A stretch of DNA of 64,000 nucleotides from Dastarcus helophoroides (lineage: Eukaryota; Arthropoda; Insecta; Coleoptera; Bothrideridae). A program made the position numbers and the translations under genes. The stretch covers positions 2,852,001-2,916,000 of the forward strand of contig CM053329.1 in assembly GCA_028583605.1 (NCBI GenBank). The letters run 5' to 3'. The notes below the pieces were generated by a model. The model made no database searches. It was not told where the DNA came from and saw only the letters and a list, made by a program, of their open reading frames with translations. Position 1 is the stretch's first letter. Every line of letters begins with the position of its first letter. This document shows positions 34,286-46,520 of the stretch, in pieces.

Positions 34286-34809
34286 CTTAGGATATTATTC
34301 AGAGTATCTTATAATTTATCAAATGTAATATACTATAATTAAAAAATATTCGTTTAATGTGTAACCTGCATCTTTAAACACAGTTTTTACTAAAGTACTG
34401 GTATATCAACAATTTTTTATTTTTTATGACTAGTAATTTCTAACTAGTGAATAACTTTAACCTTATGTGGGCAAATGTAGCTGCCCGTTTACTCTGTCAT
34501 TAATTTATTGTTAACAATATATTATTTTCTTTAGTTTTATTTTTATTATGTTGGAAACAGTAATATTGTTCCAACATTTTTTAAAACATTTTAATATAGT
34601 CTTAATATTTTACAAAGTAATTTAGGTTCATTATGGATAATATCGGGAGATTGACTGAAACTAGAAATTGAAACTGAATTTTGGTTTTGGATTCTGATTT
34701 CTGCCAAATTTGAATGAGCTTAAAATTTACATTGTACTTTTAACAGAGCTGAATTAACGTTCTATGGGGTCCGAACCTACGTTGATTTATGGAGGGCTAC
34801 CTTGAGTTA
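34286..34809. other. Intergenic region after CTR9
   Basis: AT-rich; no gene or repeat recognised. Confidence 0.3.
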
Positions 34810-35010
34810 TGGGATTCTAACCACGAAAGACTTATCCTGGTATGCTTAGATTTTGACTCAAACTTCGTTCGTGTGCGCAGGTTGACATATGCGAAGCAAA
34901 TATGCGATGCAGAACATTGCAAACATGCTGACATGCTAGCATTTTGGCAAATATCTCCGTTATTTATCAACCTATTTTAAAAAAATTTATTTGTTTCATT
35001 CTGCATAAAA
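34810..35010 (+). repeat. Dispersed repeat R1, copy 2
   Basis: Matches the reverse complement of 1700-1935 (gcgcaggttgac, gcgaagcaaatatg, cattttggcaaatat). The overlapping short ORF is not coding. Confidence 0.6.
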
Positions 35011-35059
35011 GATCGCAGTAAATAATGCAACTCAGAATCATCCTCAACACAAATTCATG

Positions 35060-37669
35060 GTTTACTGCGGTACAGCAGCCTCCATTTCTGTATCGCAGTA
35101 AGCAGTGTAATTTATAAACTTACTTCTAATACATTCATAGTTTACTGCAATGGAGCAAGCATTCTCAAAATCATAAAATGTTAGAATAAATAACTGAAAA
35201 GACCAACCGAAGCATCAGTTTTGGTCTGTTTTAGAGAAAAGCCGTCGTTTCTATCTTGGTCCCAAAACAGTTGAAATTTTTAGGTTCAGGATGAAACTAG
35301 ATTTTCACGGAAAAAAATAAAAATTCAGAGAAAAACTCTAAATGTCTGAAACGAAATTTAATTCCAACGACACGGCAGATTGCGGGCCGCCGATATTTAA
35401 AAAGAAGTATAATGTTCAATTTAAATTTGATTAAAAAGAAAAGTTAAAATTTAGAGAAAAACTCAAAATGTAGAATAAAAAAGATGCTAAAATTTTGGAG
35501 TCTAAAATATGGACACAAAATTTTGCGAAAACAATCGAAATCAAAAAATTTAAGGCTGTGTCAAAAAAATTAATTTTAAATCAAAATGTTGAATAAAAAT
35601 TTGATATTCCGAATTTAATTTGAAATTTCGAGAAAAAGTCCAACAGTTCTAGAAAAATGACCGCAATTCAAATTTTCAATTCGAAATTGTTGAGAAAAAA
35701 TTAAAAATTGCAAATTTAAATTTAGAATTCTAAGAAGCAACTTGTTAATTTCTAAAAACCTCTTGATTTTACGGGGTCTCCCAACGAAAACTATACCTCC
35801 CTTATGGTTGGAAAACAGAATTCATCAAGATCCATCGATTTACGTTTTGGGAGGACCAATTTTGACGGGCAAGTCATTTTGTTATGTTCATACTCTTAAC
35901 CCCTATTAATCCCCACTTTAATATTTCAAATGAAATGACCCTACTTGTAGGGTTTAAAGCCCTCTTCATTGCGAAATGTACTGGTCTATAGCCTTTTCGG
36001 AAGTGATTGAGACTTAAAAACAAAAAGTTGACAAACCCACATTCATGAAATAGTGTAAGGCGCCATGAGTATTCACCTATTTTTCGGTTTTATATAATCG
36101 ATTTCATAAAAAAGAATCTTATATGGCCATTGAATGGCATGTTGTGGGCAATAAATTGGTTGATGATTCAGTTTGCAGCATCACAAAGGTTCAATATTTT
36201 TTTAAAACGGAAATACAATATTTTTCACACCACGAAAAAGCGTATTTAAAAAGCTTTTCAAAAAGAAAATATAGTTAATATTTATTTTGTACGGTTATTT
36301 AATATAGCCTATTAAATTTGCGAAAAATTACATTTTTTGTATAAAGACGATTAATGTGCTCTGAACTACGCCGAGCGAGGACACTGTGCCTCAACTATTT
36401 GCGGGCAATTTGAAAATGCCACGGTTTCGGTTCTTTTAGATCACACTTGTTCAACAAAAAAAAAATAAAATTGTCACATTTAATGTGAGCTATAATTAAA
36501 TAATCACTTAAAATAGACATCAAGTAAACATGCTTTACCGTGACAAAGGATATGTGTTTTAATAAAAAAAAAACTAATGCATTGTGTTACCCCGAAATAG
36601 GTCAGCCTGTATATATGAACAAATAAATTTAATTTATAGTCCACCTGCCCATTTAATGGCCATGTAATGTTTTTTTATGAAACTGACTTTATAAGGCCAA
36701 AAATTAGGTGTCTCTTTGCGTCTCGTACTATTACAGGGAATGTCGGTTTGTCAACATCTCGTTTTTAATTTTCAACCAATTTTTAAAAAATGCACCATTG
36801 TATTTGCGATGGAAAAGGCTTTAAAATAATTCATTACAAGTGGAGTAATTCTCTTTGAAATTTTAGGCGGGGTTATGCGTCAGGGTGATGAACATATCAA
36901 GTTGGCTTGATCGTTAAAAATTATCCCCCAAGAACATAAATCGACAGGTCTTGGCGAATTCTAAAATATTTCTTGGATTTATAATTATCAGGGGATCAAG
37001 TTTTCGTTGGAAGACCCTGTATAATAAAAACTTCTTAAAATTTCTCAAGTTTGTAACATTCCATTCTCGACTTACGTCTCGGAATTTAGATTTTAAATTC
37101 ATAAGTATTCGAACTTTTCTGCAAGTTCCAACATTTAATCCCGAGATTCTATTTGGAAGATAAAATTACTAAAAAAATTCAAAATTTTAAATCACAGTCT
37201 TTAGAAAAAATTTAACATTCTGAGGTTACAGTTGAAATTAAAAAAAAATAGAATTTGTAATCCTAGTTTTAAAACATTACAAACCTTTGAGTTTAAAAAC
37301 TTCAAGCGGCTTTAATTCCGTATTTTAAGCAAAGGTTTTACATTTCAGGAGAATCGTACAATTAAAAAAATTGAAATAAGCAACATGTGGAAATTTTGAG
37401 ACAATAACAATTTTTGTTAATTTATATTTTCAATACGTTAGAACGTTGGACTTTATTACTTCTTATTATTTTAAAATTTCAACGTTATTACTATGTTTAT
37501 TGTTGTGCAATTGCCTTATTATTTCTACATTTTGGAATATATATGTTGTACGGTAAAATGTTGTTTGGTCATAGATAACACAGTAAACTATGACTGTGAT
37601 AGAGGTCGTTTGTCAAACCGTATTATTTTACTACTGAGCAGAAATGAAGCACGCTGTACCGCAGTAAAC
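35060..37669. repeat. Inverted pair of subterminal-like blocks around 35.1 and 37.7 kb
   Basis: GTTTACTGCGGTACAGC at 35060-35076 and its exact reverse complement at 37653-37669. Similarity continues outward (catttctg...cagta). Related gcagtaaac / gtttaccac motifs occur several times at 35020-35160 and 37570-37750. They bracket the palindromic element 35772-37019 and AT-rich sequence. Confidence 0.5.
35772..37019. mobile_element. Palindromic DNA element, TA-flanked
   Basis: Left end TA then CGGGGTCTCCCAACGAAAAC; right end, read inward on the minus strand, TA then CAGGGTCTTCCAACGAAAAC. The ends agree at 18 of 20 positions. Weaker inverted similarity continues inside (caagtcattttgttatgttcat against caagttg... 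near 36890). 1248 bp, no transposase ORF. The ends are related to the CAGGGTG group at 48182, 25315 and 63588. Confidence 0.7.
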
Positions 37670-37769
37670 TTGAATTTCTGTTGGAGTTCTATTTTGAGCA
37701 GCATTGTTTACCACGATACAGAAAGTGACTGCGCTGCACCTTGGTAAACAATAAATTTACGCGGCCGGG

Positions 37770-40010
37770 ACAATAGTTTTTCCTCAGGGCGAGGCGGTAT
37801 TTATTTTGTAAAATTAATGAGCCAACATAAGACAATATACAACAAACTTTCCATGTGAATATACAACATATATTTTTGCTTGACTACATGCGCTCTCAGG
37901 ATGGGAGAGGGATCTAATGCTCCACTATGGCTACACCCGTACCATAAAATAACCAGTTTTAAGATACAGATGCAAATTGAAAATGAAAATGAAATTTTGA
38001 AAAGCTCGAATTTTAAATAAAAATCGAAATTGAAAATACCGAAATTTGAAGAAAAAAGTGTCGAAATTTTAAGAAAAAATCAAATTTTGAAAAAAGTATT
38101 TTCGATAAAAACTTGGAATTTCGCGGAAAAAGGTTAAATTCCAAGAAAAAAGACTATTTCCAAAAATAATTTTTCTTAGAATTTTTCATTAAAATTTTGA
38201 TAGCCTCGAAATTAAAAAAATATTTTTCTGGAAATTTCCATGCAAAATTTTTTTCGAAATGTTCGGTTTTTTTTTTAATTCAAATTTACATTTCGATGTA
38301 ATACATTTGCAAAATAAAGGAATTTGGAAAAAAACGAAATCTACTCAGCCATTATTTTCCTCGAAAATTTTGCTTTAGATTAATTTTGAAATTTTTTGAC
38401 AAAAGTTAAAATTTCAAAGAAATAATTTCCACGAAATTTCTTATTGTTCTAAACTTAACATTTTTATCGAAAGTTGATAAGATTAAAAAAAAATTCAGTG
38501 GAAATTTCTAGAAATTGTTGAATTTTAATATAAAAGTTGGAAATTCGAGAAATATGTCGAAAATATTTCCAGAAAATTAGATTTAAAAAATGTTCCAATA
38601 TTCTGAAAATGCCGAATTTGAGAAAATCTGGATTATTTGGTAACAAGGTGGAAAAATTCGTGAAATAATCTAAATTTAAAAAAAGTCGAAGTTCTCCCGG
38701 AAAAAAGTCGAAAGTTTCCAAAAATATTTCTTTCGGAATTTATGTTGTTTATTAAAATATTAACAGTCTTGAAATTTTGAAAAAGAGAAGAAATGTTTTT
38801 CTCGAAATTTCCAGACAAGTATTTTTATTGAAATTTTCGGTTTTTTTAATTAATATTTTGAGCTAACATCAAATCCAAATTTGCAAAACCATTTTTATGA
38901 AAATTATTATGTTTGATGTCATTTTGTCCGAATTTTAAAAGAAAAAACTTGAATATCGAGAATAAGTCGACATTTATAGAAACAAAAAAGGTCGAATTTT
39001 AAGATAAAATTTTAAAATTCAAGAATATCTCCAAATTTACTGAAAATCGAACACGGAGAAAGTGCAACTTTTTGATAAATTTGGAAAAGGCGAAAGTCGA
39101 AAGTTACAAAAAAATCAAATTTTTTAGAAAGTCGTCTTTCGATATTATAATTTTTAAACAAAACGAGAACTTTTACAATAAAACTTTCTTTGACTGACAG
39201 GATACATAATGGGTACAAAAGAATAAGGAATGGGAATAGTTGGATCATGGAGAGGACCAGTGTCTCACTTCTATAAGGCGACTGGCTACTTAAAAAAGTT
39301 GAATGTCGATATTTCAAAGTAAAGTACGTTACAAAGAAGGTCCAAAAATTAAAATAAAATGGAATTTTTCGAAAAAAGTCGTCCTGAAGAAAAAAATTCA
39401 CATTTTGGGAAAGAAATTAAATTTTGAGAATAAAACCTAATTTTTTAAAAAAGATAAATTAAAAAATATATGAATTTTGAGAAAAGTCATATCGAAATAA
39501 AAGGAGAAACTTTCCGCTTGGTCGCACAAGTGACATGTCTCATGTCAAAATTTTGGGATAACGTAAAAATTTCAAGACAAAATCGAATTTTGGCAAAACG
39601 TGCTCATATTAAAAAATACTGTTTCAGAATATTGTCAACTTTCATTACCAAAAATTTAAATATTTCCAAACTAGGTCGCAGAACTGTTAAATAAAATTAT
39701 TAAATATAAATTTTCAAAGAAAACATTTTTTGCAGATTTTTCGTATTTTTCTGGAAATTTTCACATAATTAAGAAATATGAAATAATTATGAAACTATTT
39801 TCTACATGAATACGTCCCCAAAAGTGTACTCTTTCATTAAAATATCAATGAAAAATGCAAACTTTGCGAAATACTTTAAAATTTCCAAAGTCCATATAAA
39901 TAAAACGTCAATATTTTCAGAACACGAGCGAAATATAAAAAAAAGACCAACATTCTTTGAATTTTAATAGTCGAAATTTCCTTTAACTGCAAAAATCAGG
40001 AAAAGGAAGA
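37770..40010. repeat. AT-rich quasi-periodic tract
   Basis: From about 37975, blocks such as gaaattttgaaaa, aaaaagtcgaaatttt and gaaaaaagtcgaa recur. Here the A-rich orientation is on the plus strand, opposite to the tracts at 6611 and 24650. 39165-39300 is a less biased patch with nothing recognisable. Confidence 0.55.
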
Positions 40011-40046
40011 GGGCAGGGACGGAATGGCTCTAAATTTTGTGGCGGG

Positions 40047-41460
40047 CGACCCAAGTCAGCGGCCCCTTACGGAAGGATTATTATGTCATTATTATGCTTA
40101 GAATCCAACTATCAATCCAGTTCATATACTGCACTAAAAACAATGCAGTAGTGATATGAATTGCCTTTATACTTTTCAGGGCTTAAATAAATGTAGATTA
40201 CTTTTAGAGTAACCTGACAAATTTTTGGGTTGTAGAGCCAATATATTTTAATATTTCACTATTTTCGATTTGGAGCAAAACATTTAGCACAGATTCCTTA
40301 ATATTATTTTGCTTTAAATTATTTATTAGTCTATTTGCTTGTATATTTTATTTAAAAAAATACTTCAGAAAAAAAATTGGCTAATGAAAATGTAATTTTA
40401 GAAAGGATAATAATTGTAAAAATAAACTTAAAATAAAATTACAGAAGAGTCGAAAGAAAAATATTTGAATTTTTAAGTTTGCACTCAAAATCTCGAGAGA
40501 AAGGTCGAATACTTCGAGATTAGGGTGGCAAATTAAAAAAAAAAGTAAAAATGGCTAAACAATGTCAAAGCGAGTTCAATCAAAGTTTCGGGAATAAAAG
40601 TGAATAGAAAGTAAAAAAATATATTTCAGGCTTTCAAAAATTTAAAATCATGGGAAAAAATTAAAATCTTGAACTAAGAGTCAATATTTTGTATAAATAG
40701 CTTGAATTTATGAGAAAAGATCTACATTAAATTAAAAATTAAAAAAATAAAAGCTTTATTGGTTTGGGAAAAAGAATAAAAGGGGAAGTTTGAATATTGG
40801 ATTTCAAATTTTATAGAAATGACATATCGAAATTAGCATTACAATTTCAAAGACAAATCTCGAGTTTTCGAGTTTATATTCGTAATTTAAAAAAAAAACT
40901 TTAAAACTAAGGGCAAAATTTAAAAAAGGATATACTCTTTAGAAAAGATGAGACTTTATTGTTTCGAAATTTTTAACAAAATGTAAAAATTGACAGTTTG
41001 GGGAAAAGTAAATTGAACAAATTGAAATATTAGACACGATTTTATTGAAAAAGATCAAAATTTCAAAAAAAAACTTTAAATTCAAAATCAAGATTGATGT
41101 TTAAATTTGGAAAAATCAAAAGTTAAAATTTTAAAAATGAAATCGAGTTTTTGGGAAATAATAAAAATTGCAAGTTACAAAAAAATTATATTATTGAAAA
41201 AAATATTATTTTCAGAAAATTTAAATTTTCAGATTACAGTCGAAATTTTAAGAGACAATTTTTCGACATTAATGTGTAAATTTTGGAAAACAATCAACAT
41301 ATCTAGAAAAAAGTCCAACATTTGAATTTAGCCTACATTTTTGGGGAAGTAAAATAAAAACTGAAATTACAAACGGAATAATTTTGCGAAGGAACATTAC
41401 AAATTTGGAGATAGTACTCCAAATTTATTTATTTTTTTAAATTCTCGACATCTCCAGTTT
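40047..41460 (+). repeat. 1.4-kb dispersed repeat R4, copy 1
   Basis: Direct counterpart of 58319-59830. Both begin acccaagtcagcggccc, then ttattatgc, then agggctyaaataaatgta, ttacttttaNa, gacaaatttttg, atatattttaatatttca, then taatattattttg, tagtctattt, and then AT-rich tract sequence aligned block by block. No ORF survives. Confidence 0.75.
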
Positions 41461-43400
41461 AACTTCACAGATGGATGTTTAAATTGGGAAAAGTAAAAAT
41501 CTTTATATCAAATTTTGAATGTGACATTGGAAATTATAGATAAAAAGAAACATGGAACTTGGAAGTTTAATTTCGAAATTACAAATAAGTTGAAATTTTG
41601 GGAAAAAAACCTCCAGATATATAAAATTACATGATATAATAGTATAATAATTATAAAACTTAAAAATAACAAGTTAAAATTGAAATTTCGAATATAAAAC
41701 GGAAATTCCTGATTTAGATACAGAGGGGGCTTAAAGTTGATAGGGGTTCTGTGCAACACATTGGCTCGGGGAGGGTCCTCTGCGATATATTTTTCATGAC
41801 TAAAATAATAATATCATCAACTTTTTGTGGGAGCCCCTAATTAGTGAGGAGTTATAATAATTTTGAAATATTGTCTTACGGTATTTGCACTATTTTTTTA
41901 TTACTAAAAAGAGGGTTGTCAATTCCTTTTTTTGGGGGTCTCTGTTGCATACTCTTAAATCCGGTCCATGTAGGTATATGTAATGTTAAATTTGCAAATA
42001 AATCTGTTTATGTTACAGTTTTTTAGAATTCAGGCAAAAATATTTGATTAAATTTAAAAATTACCAGACTATTGAAATAATATTAATTTTATAGCTACAT
42101 TTTTTATTTAAAATACATACTTTCTAAAGATGATTCGATTATTATTTAAATTTACTAAAATATTGCAGTTCTAATTTAATCATTTACCAACGAATGCTGA
42201 ATGGTTTGAAGCTGACCTGGAATATTATAGCAAACTGTTTAAGTAGCGTGCTCACTGAAAAGCGGCTCAGAGGGCTACGCACGCCAGTCTGCCGGGCCAG
42301 TCTGTCGCTGGAAACAGGGTTGAGTTTCTTCCGAAAATTCTCAAATTCTGTTTGAGTCTGTATTTTTTCTGGAAAGTTTCAATTCAGAATTTAAACTCAA
42401 AATATCCGTCTTTTTCTTGAAATTTTGCTTTAGGATTTGTTTAAAAAGAAGTAAACTTTTTTTGCGCCTTTAAAGTTTGAATTTGAAAATTTGGCATTAT
42501 TTTAATACTACAAATTAACTTTTTTTTCAGTTAGCAATTTCTACAACATTTTTAATGAGAATATCGAAATTTGGAAATATTAAAATTTCCAAAAAAGTCG
42601 AAAATTCCTAAAAAATGTCCAATTAAATAGATAATTTCAAGAAAAATTAAAAAATTCTTAGAAGCTCGTGAATTATAACAAATAAATACTTATTAAAGAA
42701 ACGTTGGAAATTCGACAAAAAAGTCAAAAGTTTAAGAAAAAAAGAATAAATTTAGTTAGATTCGTTAGGTTAACAAGTTCTATAAAAACAAGTATAAATT
42801 TTAATTAAAAATTTTTTTAGAAAAGTCAAATTTCTAAGAAAAGTCAAAAAGGGGAAAAATGAAAATGAACAATTTCAGAACATTTCAGAATTTTAAAATA
42901 ATTCTTGTAAATAAAAAGACAATTTCAAGAAAAACTTGAAATTTTGAAAGAAAGTCCAAATTTTAAGAAAATATTCTAAAAAATTAATGTGTACAGAAAA
43001 GTACAGAAAAAGGCGAAATTAAAAAAAAGCTTCAAATTCAGTTAGATAGTTGGGCAAGGTTCTGTAAAAAACAACTCTAAATTTTTTAAACAATTTTCTG
43101 GAACAATTCTCTACATCTTCTCTTTTTTACAGACAAGCTGAAAATATCCATGAAAAACGCAATATTTCGAGGAAAGTCGAAATTTTCAAGAAACTGGCGA
43201 AATTTTGAAAAGACAAAGTTCGAAAAAAATGCTGATATTTTGAGAAAATGGTTGGCGTTTTCAGAATATTAATAAAATTCATTAAAGGCCAAATTTCATT
43301 TAACTGCATAACGAAATCCTGACTTTATACGCGAAATTTCGACTTTAATTGGATCGAAGTTTTCCTTTTTTTGTGGACATATCAAATATAATAACTAAAG
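41461..43400. repeat. AT-rich tracts flanking a spacer
   Basis: 41460-41700 and 42300-43320 carry blocks of the aaagtcgaaattt type. 41700-42300 is less repetitive and has no recognisable gene. Confidence 0.4.
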
Positions 43401-44100
43401 CAGAAGCAGCTCCATGCTGTAGTATTTCCAGATGTATTATTTAATTTTCTGTCAACCCGAACATTTCTTGACAAGGAAAATTAGTTATATGTTTTCATCT
43501 GGATTGTTAGTTGTTTTATACGTTAAGAATGATTTTCCTCTGCCAATGGGACCCGGCGAAATCCACCACCGCAACCTAATAAAGTGCAAAAAAAGAAATA
43601 AGAACAACTTTATAATACCGCAGATTTAGTTAAAGGCATAATACTTATTTTTTTTATATTGCAGTTTGTGATTCCTGCAATGCTTATTTCCATTTTGTTA
43701 ACTCTTACTGGTCTAATAAATATTAAATATCTATTGCTATTATATTTTTATAGTTATAATTATTTATGGCAATAAATTTAACTTTTCTATTTTAAAATAT
43801 CATTTGGCACTTGTTTTCATACAAATTATATTCGTACGTGTAACTTCAGGTTGTTAAAAAAAAAATTACCGTACTATTGGCATAGTTTGGGTATGATCCC
43901 CAAACGCTTTTTATCCGTCCTGTTATTTTTCTTTGATCCCAAAATGCATTCAGAAAAAATATAACTGCATTATATTCAATCCATTGGCTTAGGTTGATAA
44001 ACTTTAAGATTAACAGACAACTGTGAAAAATGCATTTTATTTTTAACATGAAATAGAGACACTCAGATATTAAGACAATTAAATTTAACACTAAATAAAT
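43401..44100. other. Intergenic region
   Basis: AT-rich; short ORFs without recognisable products. Nothing identified. Confidence 0.3.
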
Positions 44101-44725
44101 GCATATACTAAAACTTAACAAAAAATATAATTAGTATGATTTAAACTCTAGATAATACCCTACTTTAAATTTATGAATTTAAGCAAAATATAAAACATTT
44201 ATCTCATTATTTATTTTGGATGGTCAAATTGTAAAAAGACAAATGTGATAAGTACGTAGCAATAGTATACTACAATTTTGAACATACATACATAAATATA
44301 GTTATTTTATTAGGCTGCACATTTTAATTAATATCTAAAAAACAAATTTTGGTTGAAATTAGAAATACAATTTTTAAAACAATTTAAACATAAAACAAAA
44401 ATACCAATTTTTTTAGCTTTTAACAACATTAAAAATACTAAATAAATGTATAAACTGTATAATCAACTCTATAAAAAAATATCCATAGATTTTAAACTAA
44501 ATAATACTTAATTATTTTGGTTTAAACTTTTGCACTTAAGTAAAATTAGGGCATCATTTAGTTTAAATAGGCTAATTGTATGTAATATCATTTACTTAAG
44601 TACAATAGCAATAATCACGAGCACACATAAATACAAGGCAACACATTTTAACTACAAGATCTAAAAAACAATTTTTATTAAAAGTAGAAATAAGTATATT
44701 TTTAGAACAATTTAAACAAAAAACC
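44101..44725. repeat. Tandem duplication downstream of the MYND gene
   Basis: About 44101-44410 and 44440-44725 are diverged direct copies, offset by roughly 330-350 bases. Shared blocks include gatttaaactctagataata / gattttaaactaaataata, cattttaattaatatctaaaaaacaa / cattttaactacaagatctaaaaaacaa, gaaattagaaatacaatttttaaaacaatttaaaca / gtagaaataag...ttttagaacaatttaaaca. It overlaps the likely 3' untranslated region. Confidence 0.6.
44674..44679 (-). terminator. Candidate polyadenylation signal of the MYND gene
   Basis: AATAAA on the minus strand, 53 bases after the stop codon at 44732. Confidence 0.45.
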
Positions 44726-44731
44726 AAAACA

Positions 44732-45949
44732 CTAAGTTTCAATTATTAACACCATTAAGTAGGCGTGATTAAATAGTACTTTTAAATAACCATCATGAAA
44801 CATACTGACTTTTAAAGGAATCAAACCAGCAAACGGATTTTTTTGAGGAGGCATGATCACCTTTATTCTCGAACAAAACAAATTTAAAAATTTAAAGGTC
44901 TTTTGCATTTCATTATATATGGGATGTGTTACAAGCAGAGGCACGTCTTTATTATGTAATAAACAAGCTAAATGAGTTTTGTAAACCGTCTCAAAATTAC
45001 AGTCAAATGCCACCATAATATCAGGTTTTTCTTTTAAGAAAGCATATTCTGGGTTTTCCTTCAAATAAACATAATTAAGTAATTTTGGCAAGAAAATAAT
45101 TGTAGCACTTTTGAAATCTTGAGTACTAACTTTGAGTGTGCGTGAACGTAAAATCTTCGGGTCGAAAACGATTATCTGTATTTTTTCCGCATTCTTTATC
45201 CAACGTAACAAAATATATACCAGAAAGTACCAATTAACATTATTTTCATTATCAGTAAATTCAACTAAGTGAATAAGAAGTTCTGTTTTGACAAGATTTC
45301 TTGACTGCATCAACCCAAGCCGTTCTAAAACAAATAAAATAGTCGTTCCTATAGAAAGATGATCTCCCCAAATTGTTGACACGAGAAATTCACGAAGAGT
45401 TTCTGGTCCAAAAGTGGAATTACATTTTTTAAAAATACGGACAAAATCTCTAGTTTTTTTTGGTAGATGTTTTATACGATTGTCAATAATATTTGCCAGC
45501 TCGACTTTTTCAAATTCGTCATCAAGACTGTCCAATGATCGTCTTAGTTCTAAAGAACTGCAATATATTTGATGCTGAACAGCATCTTGCTCCTGATGCT
45601 CTGAACTGCAATACCACACAGACAAGCAATGTGGACATTCAAATAAGTTGTTTTTGGAATAACATATTGCGCAAATTATGGGCGATAAAAATACATGTTT
45701 TAATAATGTTTTTTCCCTCGGACTTAAGGAAAGACACCTTGTTAGTATTCGATTTCTGTACATCTCACCGGTTAATTTAAATTCTTCGAAGGAACATCCA
45801 ACTTTGTATCTAAAGTTAAAAAAAGATAATATTCTACACAATTTTTGGTGGTCCACCCAATCTAACGCTTGATGCTCTTTTGAACAATATGCAAACGTAT
45901 CACAAGCGCCACACCGTTTTCTTGCATATTTCGAACAAATTCGGCACAT
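44732..45949 (-). CDS. Zinc finger MYND protein with MSS51-like C-terminal domain
   Basis: 405 residues from the first ATG (45949) in a frame that stays open to 46039. It has two MYND fingers with all eight ligands. Finger 1: C2, C5, C13, C16, C22, H26, H34, C38. Finger 2: C93, C96, C105, C108, C114, H118, H126, C130. The C-terminal half (about 205-400) has IQIIVFDPKILR, PDIMVAFDCNFE and VPLLVTHPIYNEM, the blocks of the MSS51-like C-terminal domain. MYND fingers bind proline-rich peptides; the family's exact role in insects is unknown. The start is uncertain: upstream, on the minus strand, attttag at about 46007-46013 looks like a splice acceptor and the frame in between is open without an ATG, so a small 5' exon may exist and the protein may begin further upstream (LLLTGLGKPYYAN). 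No frame damage. Confidence 0.85.
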   Translation of the reverse strand: MCRICSKYARKRCGACDTFAYCSKEHQALDWVDHQKLCRILSFFNFRYKVGCSFEEFKLTGEMYRNRILTRCLSLSPREKTLLKHVFLSPIICAICYSKNNLFECPHCLSVWYCSSEHQEQDAVQHQIYCSSLELRRSLDSLDDEFEKVELANIIDNRIKHLPKKTRDFVRIFKKCNSTFGPETLREFLVSTIWGDHLSIGTTILFVLERLGLMQSRNLVKTELLIHLVEFTDNENNVNWYFLVYILLRWIKNAEKIQIIVFDPKILRSRTLKVSTQDFKSATIIFLPKLLNYVYLKENPEYAFLKEKPDIMVAFDCNFETVYKTHLACLLHNKDVPLLVTHPIYNEMQKTFKFLNLFCSRIKVIMPPQKNPFAGLIPLKVSMFHDGYLKVLFNHAYLMVLIIET

Positions 45950-46039
45950 ATTTGCATAGTAAGGCTTACCCAATCCCGTAAGTAGTAAGTCAAGATTGTA
46001 AAGTGCCCTAAAATTATTTCCTGTTGAAATTGCTTGTTA

Positions 46040-46520
46040 TATGATTTGTTGAAAAAAAGGTAAAACTTTAGAATAGCGGATATTTTATCTCGTTCAGACT
46101 GATGTGTAATTTAAGAAACTTAAAATTGGAAGAAAATGAAATTTACCCAAGATTTTGTGGAATTTGTAAGCAGATAGCAGGCCCGCCGAGAGAGCGTGCA
46201 AATGACCCGGACCTTGTGTCCGGTGAGCTCCCATGTTCGTGAATTACAAAAATGTTGAAGCCCCCTTTTTCCATTTTTATTCTATATTTGTTCTCTTCTG
46301 AAACTTACTTGTTTAGATTTTAAACTAGAACATTTTCATTCTTATTTTTAGACTCCTATTGGTCGGAAACATTACCATTATTAATTTTATTTTAACATTT
46401 TTTCGACCCAATTTGGAAATATTTAAGTTTTCTAGAAATAAAAGTTGACAATATTCTGAAACATTTTTTCAAATAGTACAACTAATACGGAATCATTAAA
46501 TTCTTAAAACATCATCTCAT
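46040..46520. other. Upstream region of the MYND gene
   Basis: Promoter and any missing 5' exon should lie here. The patch 46170-46240 is less AT-rich. No exon can be placed with confidence. Confidence 0.3.

Noticed and set aside
45493..45872. Plus-strand ORFs opposite the MYND gene
   Set aside because: They are shadows of the well-supported minus-strand coding frame.
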